DNA of 40,448 nt from a bacterium. Lineage in GTDB: Bacteria > DUMJ01. Of this stretch, positions 8,629 through 17,661 are shown in pieces. The notes beneath the pieces were generated by a model. It searched no databases. It was not told where the DNA came from and worked only from the letters and a program-made list of their open reading frames with translations. The position numbers and the translations under genes were made by a program. The stretch covers positions 1 to 40,448 of the forward strand of contig JAOACC010000021.1 of assembly GCA_026418035.1 (NCBI GenBank), written 5' to 3'. Position 1 is the first letter of the stretch; every line of letters starts with the position of its first letter.

Positions 8629-9924
8629 TTATCTAAAGATTCTAAATGGAGATGGAGATGGATTTCTAGTATTGGTAGAAGTTGAACTAGCTGAAGCCAA
8701 TACTACTTTGTCTCCTTCCTTTAATCCATCTTCTACAACGATATTTGTTCCGTCATCCTCACCTAAAACTACTCTAATCATATCCGTTGTTCCATCATCC
8801 TTTAATACCTCTACATATGCCCTTCTCTCTGTCCTTTTTACCGCTCTTAATGGGACTAAAAGGACATTACGCTGTTCTTTTAAAATAATTTCACCTTCTG
8901 CGGTCATTCCTGCTCTAAGCTCGCCTGTAGGATTAGGTATCTCTACCTGAACCTTAAATATCGCTATATTATTTGATATGGTTGCCCTAGGAGATATATT
9001 TGTTACTTTACCTTGGAATTCTCTATCTGGAAATGCTTCACAGGTGATTCTTACAGGTAAACCTATCTTGACCTTTGGTATATCAGTCTCGTCCACTTCG
9101 AGTTTAATCTTCATAGTACTGGTATCCAAGACGGACATAAGTGTTGTCTCTTTTGCTATATTCTGTCCTCCCTTCTTTATAGAAACATCCGCTACTATTC
9201 CATCTATTGGAGCATATATGGTGGTTTTACTTAGGTTCAATTTTGCTTTATCTAAATCGAGTTTAGCCTGTTCAAGAGATGATTCTGCTAAAGTTATATC
9301 TTTCTCTGCCTGAGTTAATTTGTCTACCTTCATATCTTCCAAAAGTCGGAGATTTTCTACCGCTTGATTATAGGTATTTAATGCTTTACTGTAGTTATCT
9401 CTGTAAGTCTTGAGTTCATTTAGAGTTATAGCATTGGCTTTATACAGTCTCTCTGCATCATCTAACTGTCTTTTAGCCTTTTGGAGTTCTATATAGGTGT
9501 TATCCTTACTTGTTTTTGCGTCACGGATATTCTGTTCTAACTGCTTCTTTTGATTTTCTAAGTTGATCTTAGCCTGCTCTAGTTTTAATCTTGCATTCTT
9601 ATAGTTTAACTCTGCCTGGGTAAGGGCTAACTCATAATCATGAGGGTCTATCTTACATAGGATATCCCCCTTTTTTACCTTTGAACCTTCTTCAGCAACC
9701 CAGATTACTGTTCCCCCTATCTCACTAGTTATATCTACAGTATCCTTTGCCTCTAGAACTCCACTACCAGAAACAGATACTATTAGGTCTCCTCTCGTTA
9801 CCGTATAAGTCTCAACTGATGCAATCGCAGGTTTTTGGACTTTTCTAGAGGATAGAAAAAAATAACCTCCTATAGAAATCCCTAGTAAAACAACTATAAC
9901 TATTAACCACCTTTTCTTTTTCAT
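8629..9924 (-). CDS. Membrane fusion protein, HlyD/MacA type
   Basis: Periplasmic or extracytoplasmic adaptor of the export system, 431 aa. Residues 5-25 form an N-terminal membrane anchor. A biotinyl-lipoyl-like half motif ('GSGVLEAKDTVDITSEIGG', then 'EGSKVKKGDILCKID') precedes a long coiled-coil hairpin (about 95-230, alternating Leu/Lys/Glu). It is followed by the second lipoyl half ('APIDGIVADVSIKKGG') and beta-barrel and membrane-proximal domains. It lies between the ATPase and permease genes. The Ser/Thr/Pro-rich C-terminus is probably disordered. Confidence 0.92.
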   Translation of the reverse strand: MKKKRWLIVIVVLLGISIGGYFFLSSRKVQKPAIASVETYTVTRGDLIVSVSGSGVLEAKDTVDITSEIGGTVIWVAEEGSKVKKGDILCKIDPHDYELALTQAELNYKNARLKLEQAKINLENQKKQLEQNIRDAKTSKDNTYIELQKAKRQLDDAERLYKANAITLNELKTYRDNYSKALNTYNQAVENLRLLEDMKVDKLTQAEKDITLAESSLEQAKLDLDKAKLNLSKTTIYAPIDGIVADVSIKKGGQNIAKETTLMSVLDTSTMKIKLEVDETDIPKVKIGLPVRITCEAFPDREFQGKVTNISPRATISNNIAIFKVQVEIPNPTGELRAGMTAEGEIILKEQRNVLLVPLRAVKRTERRAYVEVLKDDGTTDMIRVVLGEDDGTNIVVEDGLKEGDKVVLASASSTSTNTRNPSPSPFRIFR

Positions 9925-9943
9925 TTTCCTCTCTCCCTCAACT

Positions 9944-10630
9944 TCAAGAACGTTTTTCTATACCAATTATCTTTCCGTCAGCCATTCTGACTATCTCTTT
10001 AGCATAACTTGCAATATCGTGTTCGTGTGTTACTAGGACTATTGTCAAACCCTGTCTATGAAGCTCCGATATAAGCTCCATAATCTCATGGCTAGATTTA
10101 CTATCAAGATTCCCAGTAGGTTCATCTGCTAAAAGTATTGCCGGTTCTACAGCTAAAGCCCTGGCTATGGCAACCCTCTGCTGTTGTCCTCCAGATAATT
10201 GTGTTGGACGATGATTTATTCTGTCTCCTAAGCCTACCATTTCTAATAACATCTTTGCCTTCTCTCTTCTCTCTTTAGGAGAAAGTCCTCTGTATATGAG
10301 TGGGAGTTCTACATTCTGTAACGCGGTATACCTGGGTAATAGATAGAAGCTCTGGAAGACAAAGCCTATCTTTTGATTTCTTATTAAAGCCAATTCATCA
10401 TCAGAAAGTTGGGAAACGTCTTTTCCTTCCCACAGAACCTTACCCGATGTAGGTCTATCGAGACATCCTATAATATGCATCATGGTAGACTTACCTGATC
10501 CAGAGGGTCCCATAATAGCTTTGAAGTCTCTCCTATTAATGGTAAGGCTTACTCCATTTAGAGCTACAGTTTCTACACTATCCATCCTATATATTTTCTG
10601 TATATTGTCTATAACGACTAGTTCTTCCAT
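9944..10630 (-). CDS. ABC ATP-binding protein, MacB/LolD type
   Basis: Cytoplasmic ATPase of 228 aa for the FtsX-type permease downstream. Walker A is GPSGSGKST, the signature is LSGGQQQR, Walker B is ILLADEPTGNLD and the switch histidine is in 'LVTHEHD'. The 'DEPTGNLDS' sequence is typical of the MacB/LolD/FtsE group. The start follows a weak AGGAC ribosome site. The gene is separated by 34 bp from the 347-aa gene upstream and shares its promoter. Confidence 0.93.
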   Translation of the reverse strand: MEELVVIDNIQKIYRMDSVETVALNGVSLTINRRDFKAIMGPSGSGKSTMMHIIGCLDRPTSGKVLWEGKDVSQLSDDELALIRNQKIGFVFQSFYLLPRYTALQNVELPLIYRGLSPKERREKAKMLLEMVGLGDRINHRPTQLSGGQQQRVAIARALAVEPAILLADEPTGNLDSKSSHEIMELISELHRQGLTIVLVTHEHDIASYAKEIVRMADGKIIGIEKRS

Positions 10631-10664
10631 AGTCCTATTAACTTAGACGGAGAGATAGTAGCTT

Positions 10665-11708
10665 TTATTCTATATCCTCTTCTGAGGATCTTCTTATTGT
10701 CTCTTTAAAATTCTCTATCTGTTCTATCTCTTCTACTAGATTTATTTCTATATTTAAAGGTCTAGCAATTTCTGATAGTATATTATAAATATCTATATCT
10801 CTTACAAATATTGACTTGGGAAGACGTTTTGTCATCTCTACAGTATTAATGAATAATTCTACCGGATACGTAAGACGTTCTTCTGAAGAGTACTTATACA
10901 CTCCAAAGTTAATTCCTAGTCCTGTTACATTATTAATCAATAATCCGAAATATGGGAAATATGCTTCTTCTGAATTCTCATCATCCTTTACAGGACTGGA
11001 TAAGAAAAGAAAATCTATAGCCCACTCTTCTAAGGTTCTTTGAGGTCTTATAAAATTTTTGATGGTTTCTATTATCTCGCTAGTATTATATATGGTCAAT
11101 TCCTCTACAGGATACTCTAATTCAACCCAGGTATCTTTCCAGTTTATATTTGAACCTACCTTTTCACTTGTTCTTACGAGAGTTTCATCTCTTTCACTTA
11201 ATTCAGGTTTATCTCTAAACATAAGGCATATATCTATAACTTGCTCTAGGGTGGAGAGTAGTAGGTTCGCTTCTTCCTTATTTATAATTCTGGGTAAACG
11301 TCCCGGAAGCATTCTCTTAAAAGATATCCACTCACTCTTTCCTCTAAATTTTAGCCCTAAACTTTTTATTATCTCTAAGTCTTCTTTAGTGAGAAATTTT
11401 CTGTCGGAGAACTGAACTACTATAATATCATTAAAGTAGAATTGTTCTTCCTCATTGTGTCTTTCTGATAAAATATCTAATAGAGAGATCAATCCACTAT
11501 CTCCAGGATATAGTGCTAGAGTATAGAGGTTTACATCCTCTTCCAAGAAGGTTATAACATTAAAGTAACAGGTCTTGCCTGTATTTGGGTCCTGCACACC
11601 AAAGATATTCATAGGACTCATCCATTCCCAGCTCTTTATCTCCTTAAATTCCATAGCTAGGTCAAAAAGCTTACGCCACTCCTCTGTTGAAGGAGCTATA
11701 AATTCCAT
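10665..11708 (-). CDS. Uncharacterised 347-aa soluble protein, first gene of export operon
   Basis: No signal peptide or membrane span is visible. The acidic protein starts 'MEFIAPSTEEWRKLFDLAME' and includes 'WEWMSPMNIFGVQDP'. I associate that N-terminal pattern with DUF7309 (often joined to DUF6930), from memory and with moderate trust. It has a strong ribosome site (AAGGAGGT) and a good promoter at 11758-11786, and is followed closely by the MacAB-like genes. No catalytic motif is evident. Its role in export is unknown; it may be only a neighbour. Confidence 0.75.
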   Translation of the reverse strand: MEFIAPSTEEWRKLFDLAMEFKEIKSWEWMSPMNIFGVQDPNTGKTCYFNVITFLEEDVNLYTLALYPGDSGLISLLDILSERHNEEEQFYFNDIIVVQFSDRKFLTKEDLEIIKSLGLKFRGKSEWISFKRMLPGRLPRIINKEEANLLLSTLEQVIDICLMFRDKPELSERDETLVRTSEKVGSNINWKDTWVELEYPVEELTIYNTSEIIETIKNFIRPQRTLEEWAIDFLFLSSPVKDDENSEEAYFPYFGLLINNVTGLGINFGVYKYSSEERLTYPVELFINTVEMTKRLPKSIFVRDIDIYNILSEIARPLNIEINLVEEIEQIENFKETIRRSSEEDIE

Positions 11709-11757
11709 TGTTTAAAGACCTCCTTAAATTTTTAAATTAAAGATTATCCCTAGATAG

Positions 11758-11786
11758 ATTATACTTTTTTATGAATTAATACTCAA
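11758..11786 (-). promoter_or_regulatory. Promoter of the 347-aa gene and export operon
   Basis: On the minus strand TTGAGT (11786-11781) is 17 bp from a perfect TATAAT (11763-11758). It lies just downstream of the CDF gene, so the export operon can be transcribed independently. Confidence 0.65.
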
Positions 11787-11799
11787 GTATAGATTATTT

Positions 11800-12693
11800 T
11801 CAAGGACTTGTCTTTTTAATCAATCCTACCCCGTTACAGCACTCATACTCTATCTGAATAGTAGAATGTGTTATACCATAATTTTTTAGTATCTCTTCTA
11901 TCTTTCCATATAGTGGAACTATTTCAGTCGCACTTAAGTTTTCTCTTAGATTTATATGCCCTTCAAAGTGGATATTTGTATCATTAAGCCTCCATATGTG
12001 AACATGGTGTAAATCCTTGACCTCATCTAGAGACTCTATCTCTTCTTTTATCTTCTTCAAGTCTATACTCTTTGGAACCGCTTGCATTAATATCTCTACT
12101 GTTTCACTAATTATAATGAGAGTTTCTCTAATGATATATATACCTATAAGAAATGTTAGTATAGGATCGATATAGTAAAACCTGTATAGATGTATTATTA
12201 TTCCACCAATAACAACCCCTACAGAAGATAAGGTATCAGATAAGAGATGTATGTAAGCAGACCTGACATTGAGATTTTTATGAGAGTCTTCTCTTAGTAT
12301 CAAAACAGAGATAAAATTGGCTACAAGACCTATTATTGCTACCCCTATCATTAGAGAGCTATTAATAGGCTCAGGATTTTTAAGTTTTACAAATGCCTCT
12401 TTAAAGAGGAATACTGATATCGCTAAGAGGACAACAGCGTTAAAAAGGGCTGATAGGATCTCTATTCTTTTATAACCAAAGGTAAGTCTCTCGTTATTCT
12501 GCCGTTTTGATATCTTTAATGCTAAGTAACTGATAACTATGCTAATGCTGTCACTAAAATTATGTAAAGCATCAGATAGAAGTGATAGGCTTCCGGAGAT
12601 GATACCCCCAATTATTTCTCCAGCGGTAATAGAGAAATTCAGCATTATAGCAACTATAAGGTTATTCTTATTAACCTCATGAGAGTGATGCAC
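11800..12693 (-). CDS. Cation diffusion facilitator (CzcD/ZitB-like)
   Basis: Inner-membrane divalent metal/proton antiporter, 297 aa, six TMs. The metal-site acidic/His patterns are present: 'LLSDALHNFSDS' in TM2 and 'HLLSDTLSSVG' in TM5 (the H/D-x3-D pair of zinc-type CDFs). A cytoplasmic C-terminal domain carries 'DLHHVHIWRL' and a closing 'STIQIEYECC'. The N-terminus has His residues (HHSH). The start is GTG 12693, supported only by a weak upstream GGGGA. A minus-strand TATAAT at 12729-12724 may be its -10, but I see no convincing -35. The likely substrate is Zn, with Cd, Co or Fe possible. Confidence 0.93.
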   Translation of the reverse strand: MHHSHEVNKNNLIVAIMLNFSITAGEIIGGIISGSLSLLSDALHNFSDSISIVISYLALKISKRQNNERLTFGYKRIEILSALFNAVVLLAISVFLFKEAFVKLKNPEPINSSLMIGVAIIGLVANFISVLILREDSHKNLNVRSAYIHLLSDTLSSVGVVIGGIIIHLYRFYYIDPILTFLIGIYIIRETLIIISETVEILMQAVPKSIDLKKIKEEIESLDEVKDLHHVHIWRLNDTNIHFEGHINLRENLSATEIVPLYGKIEEILKNYGITHSTIQIEYECCNGVGLIKKTSP

Positions 12694-12741
12694 TATACTG
12701 TCCCCATCTATTATTTTTAGATTATTATAGCAGATTTGACC

Positions 12742-12770
12742 TTGAAAAAATATCTTCTCTCTTGTAAAAT
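12742..12770 (+). promoter_or_regulatory. Promoter of the c-di-GMP protein gene
   Basis: TTGAAA (12742-12747), a 17-bp spacer and TAAAAT (12765-12770). A TG directly before the -10 may help. It is followed by a GGGAGGAGA ribosome site at 12791-12799. Confidence 0.55.
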
Positions 12771-12804
12771 ATGAGAAAAGAAGTTTCCTAGGGAGGAGAC
12801 TGAA

Positions 12805-14586
12805 TTGATAAGTGATAACTATAAGAGGTTACAAAAGCTTATAGAAAATCTTGAGGGTTTCCTCTATGAAGTAGATGTAGAGACCTCTAAGATTTTATTT
12901 TTGGCAGGAAAAGTAGAAGAGATCACTGGTTATTTAGAAGAAGACTTTTATAAGGGAAAAATCAGCTGGAAAGACTTAATATATCCTCAAGATTTATCTA
13001 GGGTGGAGGAAGAGAGAAACAAGTTATTATCTATGCCTAATTATGTAGCTAGGAGTGAGTATAGAATCATAAATAAAAATGAAAGAATCCGATGGGTCAC
13101 TGATATAGCTACTCTAACAACCGATGGTGAAAGAACTATTATCCAGGGATTTGTTCAGGATATAACTAAGAAGAAGGAGGTTGAATTAGAGTTAAAAAGA
13201 AGAGAAGAACTTTTAGTTTCTATATTTAACTCTATTCAGGATGGATTAAGCATACTTGATAAAGACCTAAATATAATAAAGGTAAATGATAAGATGAATA
13301 AACTCTATCCACATATGGTTCCACTTGAAGGTAAAAAGTGCTACTTTGCCTATCAGGGAAGAGATTCTGCCTGTAGTTTCTGTCCGACGGTATCTGCTAT
13401 AGAGAATAATACCTTAAATAGTGCAATAGTTCCATATACCGGACCAGGTGAAAGTAGCGGCTGGCTAGAACTATACGTATATCCGCTTCATAATCACAAT
13501 GGAAGTATTGTCGGAGCAGTTGAACATGTGAGGGATATAACAGAGAAGAAGGAGTTGGAGGAAAGACTCAGGTTTTTAAGTTTTCATGATATACTTACAG
13601 GTTTATATAACAGGACCTTCTTTCAGGAAGAACTTAGACGTTTGGATACTTCTAGATCCTTGCCTTTAGGCATTTTAATGGGTGATGTAGATGGGCTTAA
13701 ATTAGTAAATGATGTCTTTGGCCATAAGGAAGGGGATAGACTTCTAACAGAAGCAGGTAAAATACTAAAGATGTCCTGTAGAAAGGAAGATATAGTGGCT
13801 AGATGGGGGGGAGATGAGTTTGTTATACTATTTCCAAATGTAACTAAGGATATCTTAGATAGGATAGTTGAAAGAATCTACAATAATTTTCAAACTCAGA
13901 GATCTTTAAAGATCCCTCTTTCTATTTCTCTAGGATATGCAATAAAGTATAAACCTGAGGAAGATGTTGAAGATATAGTTAGAGAGGCAGAGAGTAATAT
14001 GTATAGGAGAAAGCTATCAGAAAGTAGAAAGATAAAGGAATTCGTTATGAAGTTTCTATTAGATACATTACAGAAAACTACTTATGAAACCTTAGAACAT
14101 ATGGAAGAGGTAGAGAAGTTTTCTGCTAGATTAGGAGAGGTCCTTGGTTTAGAGGGTAAAGAGTTGGAAGACCTTATACTTACAGCTAGACTCCATGATA
14201 TAGGTATGATAACAATACCTAAAGAGATTTTAGAGAAAGAGAAACTTTCTCAAGAAGAATGGGAGATTATAAAGAGACATACTTCCGCTGGGTATCGAAT
14301 AGCTCTTTCGACTCCTGAATTTGCTGGTATAGCGGATTATATACTCTCTCATCATGAGCATTGGGATGGAACTGGATATCCACAAGGTTTAGGAGGTAAT
14401 AATATCCCCCTTATATCTAGGATTATCTCCATAGTTGATGCCTTTGTTTCTATGAGGGAAGAAAGACCATACCGAAAAGCTAAATCAATGGAAGAAACCG
14501 TAGAGGAACTAAAGACTTGTAGTGGAAGCCAATTTGATCCAGAACTGGTAAAAATATTTATAGAGAAAGTCTTAAATGATAAATAA
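12805..14586 (+). CDS. PAS-PAS-GGDEF-HD-GYP c-di-GMP turnover protein
   Basis: Soluble signalling protein of 593 aa without membrane spans. PAS 1 spans about 8-130 and ends 'GFVQDITKKKE'. PAS 2 (about 131-252) contains a Cys set (KKCYFAYQ, then ACSFCP). The GGDEF domain (about 255-410) has an intact GGDEF at 335-339 and an inhibitory RxxD (RKED) five residues before it. The HD-GYP domain (about 415-593) has 'RLHDIG' and 'HHEHWDGTGYP'. It can therefore plausibly both make and degrade c-di-GMP. The start is TTG 12805, chosen for its good spacing from GGGAGGAGA. Its end overlaps the plsY-like gene by 11 bp. Confidence 0.93.
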   Translation: MISDNYKRLQKLIENLEGFLYEVDVETSKILFLAGKVEEITGYLEEDFYKGKISWKDLIYPQDLSRVEEERNKLLSMPNYVARSEYRIINKNERIRWVTDIATLTTDGERTIIQGFVQDITKKKEVELELKRREELLVSIFNSIQDGLSILDKDLNIIKVNDKMNKLYPHMVPLEGKKCYFAYQGRDSACSFCPTVSAIENNTLNSAIVPYTGPGESSGWLELYVYPLHNHNGSIVGAVEHVRDITEKKELEERLRFLSFHDILTGLYNRTFFQEELRRLDTSRSLPLGILMGDVDGLKLVNDVFGHKEGDRLLTEAGKILKMSCRKEDIVARWGGDEFVILFPNVTKDILDRIVERIYNNFQTQRSLKIPLSISLGYAIKYKPEEDVEDIVREAESNMYRRKLSESRKIKEFVMKFLLDTLQKTTYETLEHMEEVEKFSARLGEVLGLEGKELEDLILTARLHDIGMITIPKEILEKEKLSQEEWEIIKRHTSAGYRIALSTPEFAGIADYILSHHEHWDGTGYPQGLGGNNIPLISRIISIVDAFVSMREERPYRKAKSMEETVEELKTCSGSQFDPELVKIFIEKVLNDK

Positions 14587-15784
14587 CATCTTTTCTATTC
14601 TTATAGGTTATTTCCTAGGTTCTATACTTCCGGGATATCTTATTCCTAGATGGGAGAAAGGAATAGATATAAGAACTCTTGGGGATGGAAATCCTGGAAC
14701 TACGAATGTTAAAAGGACATTAGGCTTTCATATAGCTATACTAACAGGACTCTACGATTGCTCTAAGGGGCTTCTTGCTATGTTTATAGCCAAAGAGGTA
14801 TTCCATTCGCAAGAGTTATTTATCTATCTCTCTGGTATATCAGCAATATTAGGCCATGTGGCTCCATTCTATCTAGGTTTTAGGGGTGGAAGAGGTGTTG
14901 CTACAGCAACAGGAATGCTTGTCCTTACTCTAGGCAAAGTAGCTATAAGAGAGATATCGCCTTCAGAATTATTGAGCTCTTTAATTTATCTATCCTTTTT
15001 TACACTATGCATATACTGCTCAACCTGGGATGAAAACTTTTTGGCAGTAACAGTCTTGCCTATGGTTGCTTTGACTCTGATTTTTCTAGTTAGATTATCC
15101 AGTGATTTAGTCTTTCTCCTTGGACTTATATCTTTTATCTTTGTTGTAAGTGTTATGAATATGAGACGTTTAAAGATGTTTACTATTAGAAGTGAAAATC
15201 TTCCACTATGGAGGGTCTTTATACGTCCTGCTGGAATGTCTTTTTTCTTTTTAAGTATGGCTATAAGTAGAAGGGCATTAATAACACTTATAGGATTAGT
15301 TCTTCTTGCCTCTTTTATAGCAGATTCTCTAAGAATTCTACATAAAAGGACTGGAGATCTATTGAGTAGTGAGATATCTAAGGGTTTCAGGGTATATAAG
15401 GCAAAAGAGAAGAAGAGGATCTCTTCTATAACAACTTTTTTATTGGGGGTCCTTCTGACTTTTTTATTGTTTAAAGAAAGCATTGCAATAGCAAGTTTAA
15501 GTTTTTTAGTTTTTGGAGATATGATGGCAAAGATAGTAGGAATAAACTATGGTAAAAGAGTTATCTTCAATTCAGAAGCAAAGAAAACTCTAGAGGGTCT
15601 TATGGGTTTTTTCTCTATATCTATTAGTTCTGCTTACTTTCTATGGCTAGCAAATACATTACCCTTGTGGATAGGGGTTATTGGAGCAATAGTAGCCTCT
15701 ATTGTTGAGGTGTTTCCATTTCCAGTAGACGATAATGTAAGTATCCCTGTTGTCTCTGGAGCAGTAATGTCTTTCCTTCTTTAA
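14576..15784 (+). CDS. plsY: PlsY acyltransferase fused to a CTP-dependent lipid-kinase-like domain
   Basis: The N-terminal half (about 1-200) is glycerol-3-phosphate acyltransferase PlsY, which uses acyl-phosphate to make lysophosphatidate. It shows 'GSILPGYL', 'GDGNPGTTNVKR', and 'GHVAPFYLGFRGGRGVATATG' motifs. The C-terminal half (about 205-402) has more TMs and the pattern 'FGDMMAKIVGINYGKR', 'KKTLEGLMGFF' and 'PVDDNVSIPVVSG'. That is the signature of the DGK1/SEC59/phytol-kinase (CTP-dependent) family. PlsY alone is about 200 aa. The fusion would link lysophosphatidate synthesis to phosphorylation or recycling of a lipid alcohol or diacylglycerol. The frame is continuous, so this looks like a true fusion. 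Confidence 0.85.
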   Translation: MINNIFSILIGYFLGSILPGYLIPRWEKGIDIRTLGDGNPGTTNVKRTLGFHIAILTGLYDCSKGLLAMFIAKEVFHSQELFIYLSGISAILGHVAPFYLGFRGGRGVATATGMLVLTLGKVAIREISPSELLSSLIYLSFFTLCIYCSTWDENFLAVTVLPMVALTLIFLVRLSSDLVFLLGLISFIFVVSVMNMRRLKMFTIRSENLPLWRVFIRPAGMSFFFLSMAISRRALITLIGLVLLASFIADSLRILHKRTGDLLSSEISKGFRVYKAKEKKRISSITTFLLGVLLTFLLFKESIAIASLSFLVFGDMMAKIVGINYGKRVIFNSEAKKTLEGLMGFFSISISSAYFLWLANTLPLWIGVIGAIVASIVEVFPFPVDDNVSIPVVSGAVMSFLL

Positions 15785-15800
15785 TAGTTCAAACATTTTG

Positions 15801-15830
15801 TAGACTCCTTGTATATTAAAATGATATAAT
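15801..15830 (+). promoter_or_regulatory. Promoter of the DUF1292-metG operon, with palindrome
   Basis: TAGACT (15801-15806) and TATAAT (15825-15830), 18 bp apart. GTATATT (15811-15817) and AATATAC (15828-15834) form an inverted repeat that covers the -10. It could be an operator, or a by-product of the AT-rich sequence. Confidence 0.5.
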
Positions 15831-15877
15831 ATACAAACAAAATAAGAGGTCTAACTCCATCTAATAAGGAGGGTATA

Positions 15878-16111
15878 ATGGAGGATTTGATTAAGGTAAT
15901 GGATGAATTTGGCAACTATAACAATTTTCAGGTAATAGATATCTTTAGTATAAAGGATAAAGAGTATATAGTATTGGCACCTCAAGGAGAAGCAGTAGAT
16001 GCCTTTATTATGAGGATAGATGGAGGAGTGTTAAGAGAGTTAACAGATGAAGAATTTATGGAGGTAGAGTTGTATCTCACCTCTGATCTTGAAGATAGAG
16101 AGGTAAACTAG
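15878..16111 (+). CDS. DUF1292 family small protein (YrzB-like)
   Basis: Small acidic protein of 77 aa with the usual DUF1292 layout: 'DEFGNYNNFQVIDIFSIKDKEYIVLAP' region, then 'DAFIMRI' and 'ELTDEEF'. The family is common in Firmicutes and related bacteria, usually near alanyl-tRNA synthetase/yrrK or other translation genes; its biochemical role is unknown to me. A strong AAGGAGGG ribosome site (15866-15873) sets the start. metG follows after 3 bp. Confidence 0.8.
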   Translation: MEDLIKVMDEFGNYNNFQVIDIFSIKDKEYIVLAPQGEAVDAFIMRIDGGVLRELTDEEFMEVELYLTSDLEDREVN

Positions 16112-16114
16112 GAT

Positions 16115-17659
16115 ATGAAAGAAGGAACTTTTTATGTAACTACACCTATCTATTATGTAAATGCGTCTCCACATATAGGGCATGCCTATACTACTATTAC
16201 CGCAGATGTTATATCTAGATTTAAAAGGATGTGGGGATACAAGGTATTATTCTCCACTGGGACAGATGAGCATGGACAGAAGATACTAGAATCCGCAAAG
16301 GCTCAGAATAGAGACCCAAAAGAGCATGTAGATATGTATTCACAGGTATTTAAAGATACCTGGAAGAAACTTCATATATCATATGATGAGTTTATAAGGA
16401 CTACAGAGCCAAGACATGAAAAGGTTGTTCAGTATATTATAAATAAGCTTTATGAACAGGGAGATATCTATAAAGGGGTGTATGAAGGCTGGTACTGTGT
16501 CCCCTGTGAGACCTTTTATCAGGCAGATGAACTTGTAAATGGAAATTGCCCTAACTGTGGGAGACCTGTTATCTGGAATAAGGAAGATGATTATTTCTTT
16601 AGAATGTCAAAATACCAGGATAAGCTTCTAGAACATATAGAGAAGAATCCGGATTTTGTTCAACCCCAAACTAGAAGGCAGGAATTACTGAACAGAGTAA
16701 AGGAAGGTATGAGGGATTTATGCATATCTAGAAAGGGCCTTACTTGGGGAATACCTATACCTTTTGCCGAAGAGTATTCTATATACGTTTGGGTTGATGC
16801 CCTTATAAATTATCTGACTGTTGCAGGTTACCCAGATGATAGAGAGAAATTTGAAACATTCTGGCCCGCTGTTCATCTTGTGGGAAAGGATATACTTTGG
16901 TTCCATGCTGGCATATGGCCCTGTATACTTTTGGCTTTAGGTATAGATGTCCCTAGAAAGGTATTTGCCCATGGTTTCTGGACAGTAAAGAAAGAGAAGA
17001 TGTCTAAGAGTAAGGGGAATATTATAGATCCTGTTCAGATGGCTAATAGCCTGGTCGATAAAGGTTTTGATTGGGATATAGCGATAGATGCGGTGAGATA
17101 CTTCTTAATGAGAGAGGTTCCTCTAGGTCTAGATGGAGAGTATTCAGATGAAAGTTTTATCCATAGGGTAAATTCTGATTTAGCTAATGATTTGGGTAAT
17201 CTATTCTTTAGAAGTGTAGGGATCATAAATAGATATGGGGATGGGATTATTCCAAACACGGGGAATGCAGAGAATGAGTTGTTAAATATAAAAGATTCTA
17301 TAATCAAGGGTCTAGATGAATATATGACAAATTTTGAATATACAAAGGTCTTGTCAGATATCTGGGATTTCATAGGGGCGGTAAATAAGTATCTAGACCA
17401 GAAATCTCCCTGGAGTTTGGCAAGAGATGGTAAGAGGGAAGAGTTTGATAGTATTATGTTTAATGTCTTTGAATCTATAAGAAATATAGCGATATTGATT
17501 TATCCATTTATGCCTAAGGTATCTGAGTATTTACTGAGTTCTCTTGGAGTAGAACTAGAGTCTTCCCTTAAAAGAGAGGCTTTAGAGGGTTGGGGAAAAT
17601 TAAAGCAAGATTGGAAGATACCTGAGGTAAAGCCATTATTCCCTAGAATAGAGGTGTAA
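16115..17659 (+). CDS. metG: Methionyl-tRNA synthetase, catalytic subunit
   Basis: Class I aminoacyl-tRNA synthetase that charges tRNA-Met with methionine. HIGH is at residues 20-23 and KMSKS at 295-299. One zinc knuckle is formed by C128, C131, C145 and C148 (the four-Cys type). The helical anticodon-binding domain occupies roughly 360-500, with a C-terminal tail. At 514 aa it lacks the fused C-terminal tRNA-binding domain, which is supplied by the separate gene beginning 2 bp after its stop. Confidence 0.96.
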   Translation: MKEGTFYVTTPIYYVNASPHIGHAYTTITADVISRFKRMWGYKVLFSTGTDEHGQKILESAKAQNRDPKEHVDMYSQVFKDTWKKLHISYDEFIRTTEPRHEKVVQYIINKLYEQGDIYKGVYEGWYCVPCETFYQADELVNGNCPNCGRPVIWNKEDDYFFRMSKYQDKLLEHIEKNPDFVQPQTRRQELLNRVKEGMRDLCISRKGLTWGIPIPFAEEYSIYVWVDALINYLTVAGYPDDREKFETFWPAVHLVGKDILWFHAGIWPCILLALGIDVPRKVFAHGFWTVKKEKMSKSKGNIIDPVQMANSLVDKGFDWDIAIDAVRYFLMREVPLGLDGEYSDESFIHRVNSDLANDLGNLFFRSVGIINRYGDGIIPNTGNAENELLNIKDSIIKGLDEYMTNFEYTKVLSDIWDFIGAVNKYLDQKSPWSLARDGKREEFDSIMFNVFESIRNIAILIYPFMPKVSEYLLSSLGVELESSLKREALEGWGKLKQDWKIPEVKPLFPRIEV

Positions 17660-17661
17660 CT

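Noticed and set aside
14986-15483. 165-codon open frame antisense to the PlsY fusion
   Set aside because: It has no ribosome site and lies antisense to membrane-segment codons that clearly encode the PlsY/kinase fusion. Its Lys/Arg-rich composition is what the complement of hydrophobic codons gives.
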